Assembly: GCA_044463945.1 (NCBI GenBank)
Contig: JBIQLW010000016.1
Coordinates: 20,062 to 84,061 of the forward strand
DNA: 64,000 nt
Reading direction: 5' to 3'
Origin: 62-47 sp044463945
GTDB lineage: Bacteria > Pseudomonadota > Alphaproteobacteria > Rhizobiales > Xanthobacteraceae
Shown here: piece after piece, positions 8,349 through 18,039 of the stretch
Layout of the letters: each line of letters begins with the position of its first letter
Position numbering within the stretch: the first letter of the stretch is position 1
The notes under the pieces: model-generated
Told to the model about the DNA's origin: nothing
The model's input: the letters and a program-made list of their open reading frames with translations, nothing else
Databases searched by the model: none
Program-made: the position numbers and the translations under genes

Positions 8349-10094
8349 CTACTCCGTACCTTCGGAGCGGAACACGGCGATCGATACCGGCCTTCCTTGC
8401 GAGTAGTTGTAGCCCTCGACCCGCGTGGCGACGTTGTAGCGAAGGCCGATCGCCTCGGCGCGCTGGGCGAAGGCGCGTTCCGAACGCTGCTCCACCAGCG
8501 CGAAGCGGCAGCTTCCTTGCAGCAGGAAGTCGGCGGCGCGCGCGCCGTCGGTGAGCAGCGTCGAGGTGCCGGTCATGAACACCAGGCTCGGCTCGTGATA
8601 GCCGGCGGCGGCGGCCTTCGGCCCGACGCACACCACGTTGCGCAAGGCGCGCGCCACCTCGACGCTGGGAAACAGCGGCCGCAGCGCCGGCACGATCACG
8701 CCGTACACCGCGATGCCGAGAAACAGCGACGACGCCACCGCATTGAGCAGCGAGCGCTCGGCGCGATAGTCGTCGTAAAGCCACCACGCGAACAGACCGA
8801 AGATCAGCGACACCGCGACGAACGGCCAGGCCAGGAACACCGGCTGATAGGTGAAGTTGATCGCCGCCACCACCGCGATCACCGAGGTGATGACGGGCAC
8901 GGCGAACCACCACGCCGCGCCGCGGATCACCCACGAGCGCGACAGGATGCGGCGCTCCAGCGCGATCGCGATCAGGATGGCGATCGCCGGATAGAGCGGC
9001 AGCACGTAATGCGGCAGCTTGGTGATGACCAGTTCGAACACGATCCACGACGGCACCAGCCATGCCAGCAGAAACTGCACGCCGGGCTCGCGCCGCGCCC
9101 GCCATACCGCCGGCGCCGCCATGCCGGCCAGCGGCGCGCCGGGCCAGAACGTGATCCAGAACAGTACCAGATAGGTGAACGGCGGCGCGCCGTGGGATTC
9201 CTGCGCGTTGGCGAGTTTGCTCAGCATGTCGCCGCCGACCGAGGTGGTGAAGAAGGTGTCGCCGGCGCGCCAGAAGATGGCGACGAACCACGGCAGCACC
9301 AGCACCAGAAGCCACAACAGCCCCCACAGCGGCCGCAGCCGCCACAGCCAGTTGGCCGAACGGTCCATGATCGCCAGCGCGCCGACGGTCAGCACCACGA
9401 ACATCAGGATCAGCGGGCCCTTGAGCAGCACGCCGCCAGCGATCGCGGTCCAGAAGATCGCCGGCCATGCCCATGGCGGCCGCAGCGGGTCCTCGCCGCG
9501 CTGCCACGACAGATAAACCCGCGCCAGCGCGCCCATGGCGGCGACCACGGTCAGCAGCAGCACCGCGTCGGTCTTCGCCAGCCGTGCCTCGACGCCGAGC
9601 AGCACCGAACTGCACAGCAACAGCGCCGCCAGCACCGCGCCGCGCCGTGTCACGAAGGCGAGCGCGGTCCAGTAGGTCAAAAGCACCGCGCCGATTGCCC
9701 CGAACAGCGATGGCACCCGATAGAGCCAGATGCGCACCTGCGCGCGCGGCAGGCCGAGCGACGAGGCGGTCTCCACCGCCGCCGCCTGCAACCAGTAGAT
9801 GCCCACCGGCTTCTTGTAGCGGACCTCGTCCTGAAAGCGGATATCGACGAAGTCGCCGGTCTCGACCATCTGCTTGGTGGCCTGCGCGAAGCGCGCCTCA
9901 TCGCGGTCGATCGGCGGGATGTTGAAGAAGCCCGGCAGGAACATCGCCAGGCCGCACAGCGCGAGAAACAGCACCGCGCGGACGTCGCTGACAGTGACGA
10001 AGTTGAGCACGGTCACGAGCCCGCGGCCGGGATTGACCCGGTTGTTGGGTTCGCGCGGCGCACCGAAGCGGGACTGGTAGACGTTCTCGGCCAT
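8349..10094 (-). CDS. ArnT-like GT39 family glycosyltransferase
   Basis: Polytopic inner-membrane GT-C glycosyltransferase of the ArnT/PMT_2 family, 581 residues. The frame stays open upstream to 10616, but that stretch is antisense to normal coding in pbpC, so I use the ATG at 10094 (MAENVYQSRFGAP). The catalytic N-terminal loop is clear: IPPIDRDEARFAQATKQM about 60 residues in, with the conserved Asp-Glu pair, then VRYKKPVGIYWLQAAAV. About ten hydrophobic helices follow, with LPWFVAIFWR and a KLPHYVLPLYPAIAIL segment typical of ArnT relatives. A soluble periplasmic C-terminal part follows. It would transfer a sugar from a polyprenyl-phosphate carrier to lipid A, core oligosaccharide or another envelope acceptor. 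It is on the same strand as the GT2/LAB_N pair, 145 bases away. Confidence 0.85.
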   Translation of the reverse strand: MAENVYQSRFGAPREPNNRVNPGRGLVTVLNFVTVSDVRAVLFLALCGLAMFLPGFFNIPPIDRDEARFAQATKQMVETGDFVDIRFQDEVRYKKPVGIYWLQAAAVETASSLGLPRAQVRIWLYRVPSLFGAIGAVLLTYWTALAFVTRRGAVLAALLLCSSVLLGVEARLAKTDAVLLLTVVAAMGALARVYLSWQRGEDPLRPPWAWPAIFWTAIAGGVLLKGPLILMFVVLTVGALAIMDRSANWLWRLRPLWGLLWLLVLVLPWFVAIFWRAGDTFFTTSVGGDMLSKLANAQESHGAPPFTYLVLFWITFWPGAPLAGMAAPAVWRARREPGVQFLLAWLVPSWIVFELVITKLPHYVLPLYPAIAILIAIALERRILSRSWVIRGAAWWFAVPVITSVIAVVAAINFTYQPVFLAWPFVAVSLIFGLFAWWLYDDYRAERSLLNAVASSLFLGIAVYGVIVPALRPLFPSVEVARALRNVVCVGPKAAAAGYHEPSLVFMTGTSTLLTDGARAADFLLQGSCRFALVEQRSERAFAQRAEAIGLRYNVATRVEGYNYSQGRPVSIAVFRSEGTE

Positions 10095-10144
10095 CGGTTC
10101 CGCATACGATGAAACCGAGGGGGCGACAACCGCTCGGGCGGCCG

Positions 10145-12259
10145 TTACTGGATTCTGACGACGACTGTGTCCGCCGCGCCCGTCGCGTCCATCACCGTCA
10201 GGCGGACGAAGCCCGGTCCCGGCGGCTGCACGAGGCGCTGGCGCCGGCTGTCGAAGTCGCCGGCCGCCACGCCGTTGACCAGCACCGTCATCGGCAGGAC
10301 GCCGCCCGCGACCTTGACGGGCAGCGCGACGGCGTCGCCGGGCCCGCCGGCCATGGCGTCGATCCTTGAGCCGTCGAGCGGAAACTGGATGTGCAGCGGT
10401 CGCGTCGCGCGCGCATCGACCAGATCGCCCGCTGACCGGAACCGGCGCAGCGGCAACGGCAGCCGCGCATTGGCCGCGATCAGGGTTCCGGGTGGAGCCT
10501 TGGGCAACGGCGCCGGCAGTTTGCCGGACCGGGCGAAGGCGTCGAACAGGATCGGCGCGGCGGCGGCGCGCCCGATCAGGCCCGGTACGGGCGCACCATC
10601 CGGCCGGCCGACCCACACGCCAACGGTCATGCGGCCGTCGAAGCCGACCGACCAGGCGTCGCGATAGCCGTAGCTGGTGCCGGTCTTGAAGGCGATCCGG
10701 TTGCGCACCGCATTGTCCGGCGGCGGGGTTCCCAGCAACACGCTTGCGACCTGCCAGGCGGCAGTCCGGTCGAACAGCCGCAGCGGCTCCGGCCGTGCGT
10801 CGCCGCGGCGGATCTCCTGCAACGGCACCGTGGTGCCGAGCCGGGGAAAGCCGCTGTAAAGTTGCACCAGATCCTGCAAGGTAACGCCGACGCCGCCGAG
10901 CCCCATGGCCAAACCGGGCACTTCGCCCTCGGGCAGCACAAGGCTTCCGCCGGCCTGCCGCAGCCGCGACGTCATGCGGCTCGCGCCGACGCGATCGAGC
11001 AGCGCCACCGCCGGAACGTTGAGCGACATCTGCAAGGCGTGACGCACCGACACCGTGCCCTGAAACGTCATGTCGAAATTTTCCGGCGCGTAAGCGCCGA
11101 AACGCACCGGGCGGTCGTCGATCAGGCTGTCGGGGTGGACCACACCGTCCTCGAACGCAAGGCCATAAATGAACGGCTTCAGCGTCGAACCGGGCGAACG
11201 CACCGCGCGCGTCATATCGACCTGCCCGGCGCGGCGCGTATCGAAGTAGTTGGGTGAGCCGATCCGCGCCAGCACTTCGCCGCTTGCGTTGTCGAGCGCG
11301 ACGATGGCGACCGAGATGTCGGGGCCGAGCGCGGCCGCGCGGTCGCGCGCCAGCGCCTCAAGGCTGCGCTGCAAGTTGAGGTCGAGGGTGAGGCGGATCA
11401 CGGGCGCGTCCTTCACCGTCGCCATCGCCCGCTCCGCCGAATGCGGCGCCAGCATCGGCATCGGGCGGCGGATACGCGGCACCGCCACCGCCTTGGCCTG
11501 CGCCGCGTCCTCGGCGGACACCTTGCCCTCCTCCACCATGCGGTCAAGCACGCGGTCGCGCGCCGCTCGCGCGGCTTCGGGATGGCGGTCGATCCGCCGC
11601 GTCTCCGGCGACTGCGGTAGCGCCACCAATAGCGCCTCCTCGGCCAACGACAGCCGCTTCGGCTCCTTGCCGAAATAGGCGATTGCAGCGGCGCGCACGC
11701 CCTCGAGATTGCCGCCGAACGGGGCCAGCGTCAGGTACAGGTTGAGGATCTGGTCCTTGTCGAGCTTCCGTTCGATCTCGATGGCGCGCACGATCTGGTG
11801 CAGCTTGGCAGTGAGCGAGCGGTGCCGCCGCGGCTCCATCAGCCGCGCCAACTGCATGGTGATGGTCGAGCCGCCGGAGACGATGCGGCCGCGCGTCACG
11901 AGTTGGAACGCGGCGCGCCCCAGCGCCCACGGATCGACGCCGCCGTGGGTGCGGAAGCGCTGGTCCTCGTAGGCGAGCAGCAGCGCCACATAGCCGGGAT
12001 CGACATCGGTCTTGGCGTCGACCGGCAGCCGCCAGCGGCCGTCCGCCATGGCGAAGGCGCGCAGCAACTTGCCGTTGCGATCGACCACCGTGGTCGAAAC
12101 CTGCCGCGCCGCCTCGAACGGCAGCGGCCCCAATGAGGCCACCCACGCCGCGAAGATCGCGCCGAACGCCGCCAGCATCACCGCGCACGCCGCCGCCGCG
12201 TGCCACAACCAACGCCGGTGGCGCTTGGGAGATGCGGCGATGGCGGCGGACGCGGTCAT
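10145..12259 (-). CDS. pbpC: Penicillin-binding protein 1C (bifunctional transglycosylase/transpeptidase)
   Basis: Periplasmic peptidoglycan synthase anchored by one N-terminal helix (LWHAAAACAVMLAAFGAIFAAWVASL), 704 residues. The GT51 domain shows LLAYEDQRFRTHGGVDPWAL with the catalytic Glu and GGSTITMQLARLM. The transpeptidase domain has the SxxK motif in RSPGSTLKPFIYG, an SLN motif in MSLNVPAVALLD, and KTGTSYGYRDAW. The C-terminal about 90 residues form the BiPBP_C domain specific to the 1C class (PLHIQFPLDGSRID). The start ATG overlaps the stop of the upstream alpha-2-macroglobulin gene in an ATGA. This pairing is conserved in many proteobacteria and links the macroglobulin to cell-wall repair or defence against proteases. 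Confidence 0.95.
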   Translation of the reverse strand: MTASAAIAASPKRHRRWLWHAAAACAVMLAAFGAIFAAWVASLGPLPFEAARQVSTTVVDRNGKLLRAFAMADGRWRLPVDAKTDVDPGYVALLLAYEDQRFRTHGGVDPWALGRAAFQLVTRGRIVSGGSTITMQLARLMEPRRHRSLTAKLHQIVRAIEIERKLDKDQILNLYLTLAPFGGNLEGVRAAAIAYFGKEPKRLSLAEEALLVALPQSPETRRIDRHPEAARAARDRVLDRMVEEGKVSAEDAAQAKAVAVPRIRRPMPMLAPHSAERAMATVKDAPVIRLTLDLNLQRSLEALARDRAAALGPDISVAIVALDNASGEVLARIGSPNYFDTRRAGQVDMTRAVRSPGSTLKPFIYGLAFEDGVVHPDSLIDDRPVRFGAYAPENFDMTFQGTVSVRHALQMSLNVPAVALLDRVGASRMTSRLRQAGGSLVLPEGEVPGLAMGLGGVGVTLQDLVQLYSGFPRLGTTVPLQEIRRGDARPEPLRLFDRTAAWQVASVLLGTPPPDNAVRNRIAFKTGTSYGYRDAWSVGFDGRMTVGVWVGRPDGAPVPGLIGRAAAAPILFDAFARSGKLPAPLPKAPPGTLIAANARLPLPLRRFRSAGDLVDARATRPLHIQFPLDGSRIDAMAGGPGDAVALPVKVAGGVLPMTVLVNGVAAGDFDSRRQRLVQPPGPGFVRLTVMDATGAADTVVVRIQ

Positions 12260-15200
12260 TTCGCCGCCTTCACCTCGACCGTGCCGGTGCCGGTGCGGCC
12301 ATAACGCGATGGATTGTACATGTCCTCGACATAAGCCTGCGGCAGCACGTACTTACCCGGCGACACCGCGCGCACCACATAGGCGACGGTGAACACCGAC
12401 TTGCTGTTGGCGGCGCGGTCGATGGCGGCGCTGAAGCGGTCGTCGCGGAATTCGGTGTGCTCCGCCTCCGCGCCGTCCTCGATCCAGTCCAGCGTCCCGG
12501 CATCGCCCGACGACACCAGATGCGGGTTGTCGATCTCGAAGCCGGCCGGCAGATAATCGACCACCATGATGTGACCGTATTCCGGCTTGGCCTCGGTGAT
12601 CTTCAGCACCACCGCGAAGCGCTGGTTCTGTTTTGCCTGCGCCGGATCGGCGGGCGTACCATCGAGAGCGAAGTAGTTGCGCTCAATCTTGAAACCGTTG
12701 GCGGCCGCCGGCTCCGGCGTCACCGGCGCGCCGGTCACCGACACGACCGCCTGCATCGGCACGTCGCCAAGATTGGTGATCTTGATCGGCTTGCCGTCGA
12801 GATCGATCGCCTTGTAGCTGCGATAGACCACGGTCTTGACCGGCGAGCCGTCGATATCGAGCGATATCTTGTCGGCGTCCCTGGCCAGCGCCCGCGACGC
12901 CAGCACCAGCCACGCGTTTTCCTGCGTCGAGGTGAAGGGCGTCAGCCCGCGCGCCGCCTCGACCCGCTGCACCGCCTGCGTCAGCGTCGCGCGCGGCGCG
13001 TTGCCTTCGCTGGCGAGCGACACCAAAGCCGCCGCGTCGCGCAACGCCGAGCCGTAGTCGGTGCGGCCGAATTGCAGCACCGGCTTGGGATCGAGGCTCG
13101 CCACCGCCGCGGCATAGACCCGCTCGGCGCGGGCGCGGTCGCCGACCAGCGCCAACGCCGCCGCAAGCTGCGCCTTGGCGATCGGGGTCGCCAGATGATC
13201 GAGCTTGGTGTCGGCGAGATAGCGCAGGTCGCCGACAGGTGCGTTGCCGTTCTTCGCCAGCACATAGAGGCCGTAGGCGAGATCGCGGCCGCCGGTTTTT
13301 TCCGGCTCGTCGGCGTTGACCACGAAGTTGCGCACGCGGTCGAGCGCCGAGCGGAACGCGATGTCCGGTACGGCAAAGCCCTTCTCGCGGGCGCGGCTGA
13401 GGAAGTCGGTGACATAGGCGTCGAGCCAGTCGTCGTTGCCGCCCGATGACCACATGCCGAACGAGCCGTTGGAGCCCTGCCGCGCCAACAGCCGGTCGAT
13501 GGCGTCCCGGATGCGCTGATCGACGGCGGTGTCCATCGCCAGATGCGCCCCCGCCGCCAAATCGTTGACGTAGAGCAGCGGCATGGCGCGACTGGTGATC
13601 TGCTCCGAACAGCCGAACGGATAACGGTCGAGCGCCTTGAGGATGGTCGCGGCGTCGAGCGCGGTGGACTGGCTCACCGACAGCGAGACGCCGCCGGTGC
13701 CGGCCACGAGGTCGGAGAACATGTCGCTGGTCAGCGTCAGGCTTTCGCCCTTCGCCAGCGTCCGCACCGAGCGCCGCGCCAGAATCTGCGTCGCCGCCTT
13801 GACGTCGAGCGCATAGTGACGCGCCAGCGTCAGGCCGTCCGGCCCCTTGATCGCGACGTCGATCTGCGCGGTGCCGGTGCCGGCGGCCTCCAGCGCCAGC
13901 GCCATCGAGGTGCGCTGCCTCGCCTTGAGGTTGACGGTCGTGGTGGCGTTGCCCGGCACCTTTACCGGCCCGGAGGCGCTGACGCTGATACTGTAGTCGC
14001 CCGGCGCGCCCTCAACATTATCGAGATCGAAACTCATGGTGCCGTGGTCGCCCGAGAGCAGGAAGCGCGGCAGCGTCGCGGTCAGCACCACCGGATCGCG
14101 CACGGTGACGTCCATGGTGGCGCGGCCGAGCTTGGTCGCGGTCCACGCCACCGCCATCAGCCGCGCGGTGCCGGCGAACTCCGGAATGTCGAAGGCGACG
14201 TTGGTGGTGCCGTCCGGACCGACGGTGACGATGCCGGAATACAGCGCCAACGGCTTCTGCGTCGGCGGCGAGCCCTGCATCTCCGCGGCCGCGATGTCGC
14301 CGCCGGAGCGGATCTGGCCGCGGGTGCCCTGCATTCCGTCGATCAACTGGCCGTAGAGGTCGCGGATTTCCGCCGTGAGCCGCCGCTGGCCGAGATAATA
14401 GTCGTCGGGCGCCGGCGGCTTGTAGTTGGTGAGATTGAGAATGCCGACATCGACCGCCGCCACCACGATCTTGGCGTCCTCGCCGGGGCTCAGACCCGTA
14501 AGCTTCACCGGCAGCGCCAGCGTGGTGCTGGGCCGCACAAGCGCCGGCGGCGACAGTTCGACCTTGAGGGTGCGGGCATCCTTGTCGATGCCGAACCATT
14601 TCAGGCCGATGGCGCGGCCGGGCATCCGCTGCGCCGCCGTATCAAGCGGCCGACGCAAGGTCGCGACGACATAGGCGCCGGTGCCCCAATCCGAACCGAC
14701 CGGGATGCGGACCTGCGCGGTGCCTTCCTTCACGTCCACGGTCTGGGTGGTCAGCAACCGGTCGCCCAGCACGTTGACCGTCAGTTTGCCGGCGGTGCGG
14801 GCGTTGACCGACACTGTCATGGTGTCGCCAGCCGCGTATTGCGGCTTGTCGATGGAGGTTTCCAGGAGGTCCGGAGTGTCGGCGCTGCCGTCGGAATACC
14901 AGCCGACATCAAACGACACCGAGGTCAGCGGCCCATTGGCCTCGCCCGATTTGACGTCGAGCCGGTAGCGGCCGGGCTGCGGCGACAGGTGCAGGCGCGT
15001 CGGCTTGTCGGCGGCAATGACGAGATCGCCGTCAGCGACCCGCTTGGTCGATTTCACCGGCTCGTATTCCCACGACCCGCCCTGGCGATACCACTGATAG
15101 TGGGACTCGATCTTCAGAAGTTCGTAGCGCAGGCCGCCCCGCGCCAGCGCGGTGCCGTCCGGCGCGACGAACACCACATCGAAGTTGGCGTTCTCGCCCT

Positions 15201-17475
15201 CGGCGACGCTCCCGCCTGCGAACAGCGGCTTGACGCCGATCATCGGGGCGGGCGGCGCGACCGGCAGCACCAGCTTGCGCTCCACCGCGCGGCCGCCGGC
15301 TTCCGCCATGCGGATGAAGATCTGCGCCTCCTGCGGCCGCGACGAAGCCGGTGCCGTGGCGAGGCTGACCGGGAACGAGGCCGCGCCGTTGGCGTCGGAT
15401 TCCGGCAGGTCCTCGATCGGGGTGCGCTCGTTGCTGGCGGTTTCCTCGTCCGCGACGCCGAACTGATAGCCGGCGTAACCGGGCCGCGTCTCCGCCGGCG
15501 CCACCAGCATGTCGCCTTCGAGTTGCAGGTGGGAGGCCGGCGCGCCGTAAAGAAAGCGGCCATCGACTTTAAGCGTTACCGGAGTATCCGCCACGATCTG
15601 CTTGGCGTCGCTTGTCAAATCGAACTCAATACGGTCCGGCACATAGTCCTCGACCATGAAGGTTGTTTCCCCCACCGATCCGGCCTTGGGATCGGTGAAG
15701 GCGCGCACCCGCCAAGTCCCTGTCGGCACCGCTGTGTTCAGCGGCAGCGACAGGCTGCGCCCGCCCGCGCCCTGGTCGGGCAGCGTGGCGCGGCGATATT
15801 CGACGCCGTCCGGGCGCTCCACCACCAGGATCAGCGGGGTGCCGGTCATCGCCTTGCCCTGCCCGTCGCGCAGCAGCGCGGTGAGATAGACGGTCTCGCC
15901 GGAGCGATAGATGCCGCGCTCGGCATAGACGAAGGCGTCGGCCCCCGCCGGCGTGACGCGGCCGGTGACGCCGCGATCGGACAGATCGAAGGCGTTGGTC
16001 TTGAGGCTGAGGAAGGCGTAGTCGGCCTTGTCGCCGGTGACCGTCAGCAGCGCCGGCGACAGCCCGCCCTCGCCGCGCGCGAGCCCGGCCTCGAACAGGA
16101 CGTGGCCGCTCGCGTCAGTCTTGCGGGTGGCGAGGATTTCGTTGTTACGCGCCAGCAGGCGCACCTCGGCATTGGCCACCGCATCGGTCGAGGCCAGCGA
16201 ATTGACGAAGACATGGATGCCATCGTGGCCGGAGAACGCCGTCAGGCCAAGATCGGAGACGATGAACCATTGCGTCGCCAGCGAGCCGGACTCCTCGTCG
16301 CTGTCCGCCTGCGGCCCCTTGGGTGCGGCGGTCATCACATAGACGCCCGGTTGCAGGTCGCCCAATGCCTGATCGACCGGAAACGCCGTGGTCACCTCGG
16401 CATTGAGCGTCGAGGCGGTGGCGAGATCGCCGGACCACACCCTGACGCCGCGCTCGCCGCCGAGGTCGGAGAGTTCGTAGCCGCTCAGGGCGCGCTGGAA
16501 GTCACTGCCGATCACCGTGTTGATGAGGTTGCGGTCGCCGATGCGGAACACCTTCACCGCCACCGCCTGGGTGTTGACGCTGACCACCGGAATGCCGCGC
16601 TGGCCGGTGCGCGGCAGCACATAGGCGCGCCCGGTGAAGCGCACGAACGGCTTGCGGTCGCGCACATAGACGTTGAACTCGGCCGACTTCGGCAGCGATT
16701 CCCGGACCACTGAGGGCAGCCCGGCCCGCAGGTTGATGTTGTAGCGCTCGCCGTGCTTCAGCCCGTCAACGCAGAGCTGCTTGTCCTCGGTCGAGAGCGC
16801 GGGCGCGTCGGTGCCCGCCAGCGCCACGAATGGCGCGAAGTCGGTGCGCCTGGCGAGGTCTTCGGAGAACTGGAAGCACACCCGGGGCGAGGCGGAATCC
16901 GAATCCACGCTGTAGTCCAGCAGCCGGAAGCCGTGATCGTCGCGCAACTTCTCGTAAGCGCCGCGCACGTCGGCGACCTCGCGCAGGTCGAGCGACAGGC
17001 GCATGGCGTCGAGCGCCGGCCGCCATAGCTTGCGTTCAGCGAAAGCGCGGCCGAGGACGGCGAGCGCCTGCGCTTCCTCGCCGGCATTGCCGGCGCGCTG
17101 ATAGGCCAGGTAGGCGGCGGTCGAGGCGCGCTCACGCAACAGCGTCTGCTCGCTGCTGGTGGCCGGGCGCACCTGGAGGATGGTGTTCGCCAACCGCAGC
17201 CAGTTGCTGCCGTCGTCGGGCGCGACCGCTGCGATCTGGCCGAGGATTTGCAGGCTTTCCCGGAGATTGCCGCGCCGGACGGCAGAATCGGCATCGGTGC
17301 GCAGTTGCGCCACCGGCCTTGCGACGCTGCCGGCCTCGGTCTTGATCTGTTCCTGCAGCTTGATTGCGGCATCCGCCAGATCGTCACGCTTGAACGCCTT
17401 GTCGGCGGCCTGTGCCGCGGCCAGCCCGACCACAAGCGCTGCGACGAGACCGGCGGCACGGATCAAACCCATCAT
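12256..17475 (-). CDS. Bacterial alpha-2-macroglobulin, thioester type
   Basis: Very large periplasmic protease trap, 1739 residues, homologous to E. coli YfhM. A signal peptide covers about residues 1-23 (MMGLIRAAGLVAALVVGLAAAQ, cut near AQA|AD). It has no lipobox cysteine, unlike E. coli YfhM, so it is predicted soluble rather than anchored. Macroglobulin (MG) domains follow, including the FVYAERGIYRSGETVYLTAL MG segment and a bait-like region around residues 1000-1100. The A2M domain reads GTARLMAVAWTATKLGRA. The reactive thioester is intact: YPFGCSEQITSRAMPLLYV (CxEQ). A thioester-domain alpha/alpha barrel and the receptor-binding-like C-terminus follow. RBS GGGAG lies just upstream of the double ATG (17475 and 17472). 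It is the first gene of a two-gene unit with pbpC. Confidence 0.93.
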   Translation of the reverse strand: MMGLIRAAGLVAALVVGLAAAQAADKAFKRDDLADAAIKLQEQIKTEAGSVARPVAQLRTDADSAVRRGNLRESLQILGQIAAVAPDDGSNWLRLANTILQVRPATSSEQTLLRERASTAAYLAYQRAGNAGEEAQALAVLGRAFAERKLWRPALDAMRLSLDLREVADVRGAYEKLRDDHGFRLLDYSVDSDSASPRVCFQFSEDLARRTDFAPFVALAGTDAPALSTEDKQLCVDGLKHGERYNINLRAGLPSVVRESLPKSAEFNVYVRDRKPFVRFTGRAYVLPRTGQRGIPVVSVNTQAVAVKVFRIGDRNLINTVIGSDFQRALSGYELSDLGGERGVRVWSGDLATASTLNAEVTTAFPVDQALGDLQPGVYVMTAAPKGPQADSDEESGSLATQWFIVSDLGLTAFSGHDGIHVFVNSLASTDAVANAEVRLLARNNEILATRKTDASGHVLFEAGLARGEGGLSPALLTVTGDKADYAFLSLKTNAFDLSDRGVTGRVTPAGADAFVYAERGIYRSGETVYLTALLRDGQGKAMTGTPLILVVERPDGVEYRRATLPDQGAGGRSLSLPLNTAVPTGTWRVRAFTDPKAGSVGETTFMVEDYVPDRIEFDLTSDAKQIVADTPVTLKVDGRFLYGAPASHLQLEGDMLVAPAETRPGYAGYQFGVADEETASNERTPIEDLPESDANGAASFPVSLATAPASSRPQEAQIFIRMAEAGGRAVERKLVLPVAPPAPMIGVKPLFAGGSVAEGENANFDVVFVAPDGTALARGGLRYELLKIESHYQWYRQGGSWEYEPVKSTKRVADGDLVIAADKPTRLHLSPQPGRYRLDVKSGEANGPLTSVSFDVGWYSDGSADTPDLLETSIDKPQYAAGDTMTVSVNARTAGKLTVNVLGDRLLTTQTVDVKEGTAQVRIPVGSDWGTGAYVVATLRRPLDTAAQRMPGRAIGLKWFGIDKDARTLKVELSPPALVRPSTTLALPVKLTGLSPGEDAKIVVAAVDVGILNLTNYKPPAPDDYYLGQRRLTAEIRDLYGQLIDGMQGTRGQIRSGGDIAAAEMQGSPPTQKPLALYSGIVTVGPDGTTNVAFDIPEFAGTARLMAVAWTATKLGRATMDVTVRDPVVLTATLPRFLLSGDHGTMSFDLDNVEGAPGDYSISVSASGPVKVPGNATTTVNLKARQRTSMALALEAAGTGTAQIDVAIKGPDGLTLARHYALDVKAATQILARRSVRTLAKGESLTLTSDMFSDLVAGTGGVSLSVSQSTALDAATILKALDRYPFGCSEQITSRAMPLLYVNDLAAGAHLAMDTAVDQRIRDAIDRLLARQGSNGSFGMWSSGGNDDWLDAYVTDFLSRAREKGFAVPDIAFRSALDRVRNFVVNADEPEKTGGRDLAYGLYVLAKNGNAPVGDLRYLADTKLDHLATPIAKAQLAAALALVGDRARAERVYAAAVASLDPKPVLQFGRTDYGSALRDAAALVSLASEGNAPRATLTQAVQRVEAARGLTPFTSTQENAWLVLASRALARDADKISLDIDGSPVKTVVYRSYKAIDLDGKPIKITNLGDVPMQAVVSVTGAPVTPEPAAANGFKIERNYFALDGTPADPAQAKQNQRFAVVLKITEAKPEYGHIMVVDYLPAGFEIDNPHLVSSGDAGTLDWIEDGAEAEHTEFRDDRFSAAIDRAANSKSVFTVAYVVRAVSPGKYVLPQAYVEDMYNPSRYGRTGTGTVEVKAAK

Positions 17476-17749
17476 GACGTTCTCCCTTTAGAGGCCGGTC
17501 GCCGCCGACCGCCGAGCATCGGCGGACAAGATGACGGGCTGATGGCGCGGCCGCACCCCCGTCGTGGGCATTGCCCGAGCGGCCCGCACGGACCCGTCCA
17601 AAATTGAATCGCGTTGCGCGAGAGCATAACGGAAACGGCCGTGCCGACCCACTCCCCGCTTGGTCGCCGCGAATTGCGGTCAGGTTCGGGCGCGGGCGGC
17701 GGGTCAGCCTGGAATTTGTTCGAGTCGATCACGGTCCGGAGAGACGGTG

Positions 17750-17826
17750 TGGCGATCCCAGCAGGATTCGAACCTGCAACCCGCGGAGTAGAAATCCGCT
17801 ACTCTATCCAGTTGAGCTATGGGACC
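17750..17826 (-). tRNA. tRNA-Arg (anticodon UCU)
   Basis: A full cloverleaf reads on the minus strand from 17826: acceptor GGTCCCA pairs with TGGGATC (one G-U), the D-arm contains AGCTCAACTGGATAGAG, and the anticodon stem GCGGA/TCCGC holds loop TTTCTAC, giving anticodon TCT for AGA codons. The T-arm is CAGGTTCGAATCCTG. CCA is encoded (17750-17752). Confidence 0.96.
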
Positions 17827-18039
17827 GCAGCCGCGCCATCGCGGCGGGATATTGCCGCTGACAATATAGTACCGCCGTTAGCAAAAAGCCCGCCCGGGCG
17901 TCAATTCGCGGGAGCCGATCCGCCGCGCGCGAACCCGGTCAAACGGGGCGCGACCGCAATCATGCTCGACAATTCCGGCAATCGCTGTTGAATGGGGCCC
18001 TCGTCTCCCCTCAACCGACGATCTCACAGAGGACCAACG

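Noticed and set aside
13543..16713. Plus-strand open frame of 1056 codons opposite the macroglobulin gene
   Set aside because: It is a GC-skew antisense shadow: its product is Arg/His/Gln/Asp-rich with no family match, and the minus-strand gene has clear domains. The same applies to long opposite-strand frames over aapQ, the GT39 gene, mccA, recJ, parE, phaC and others.
17472..17732. 86-codon frame upstream of and overlapping the macroglobulin start
   Set aside because: It is Pro/Arg/Ser/Cys-rich, has no RBS and no recognisable domain, and the macroglobulin gene has its own good RBS.
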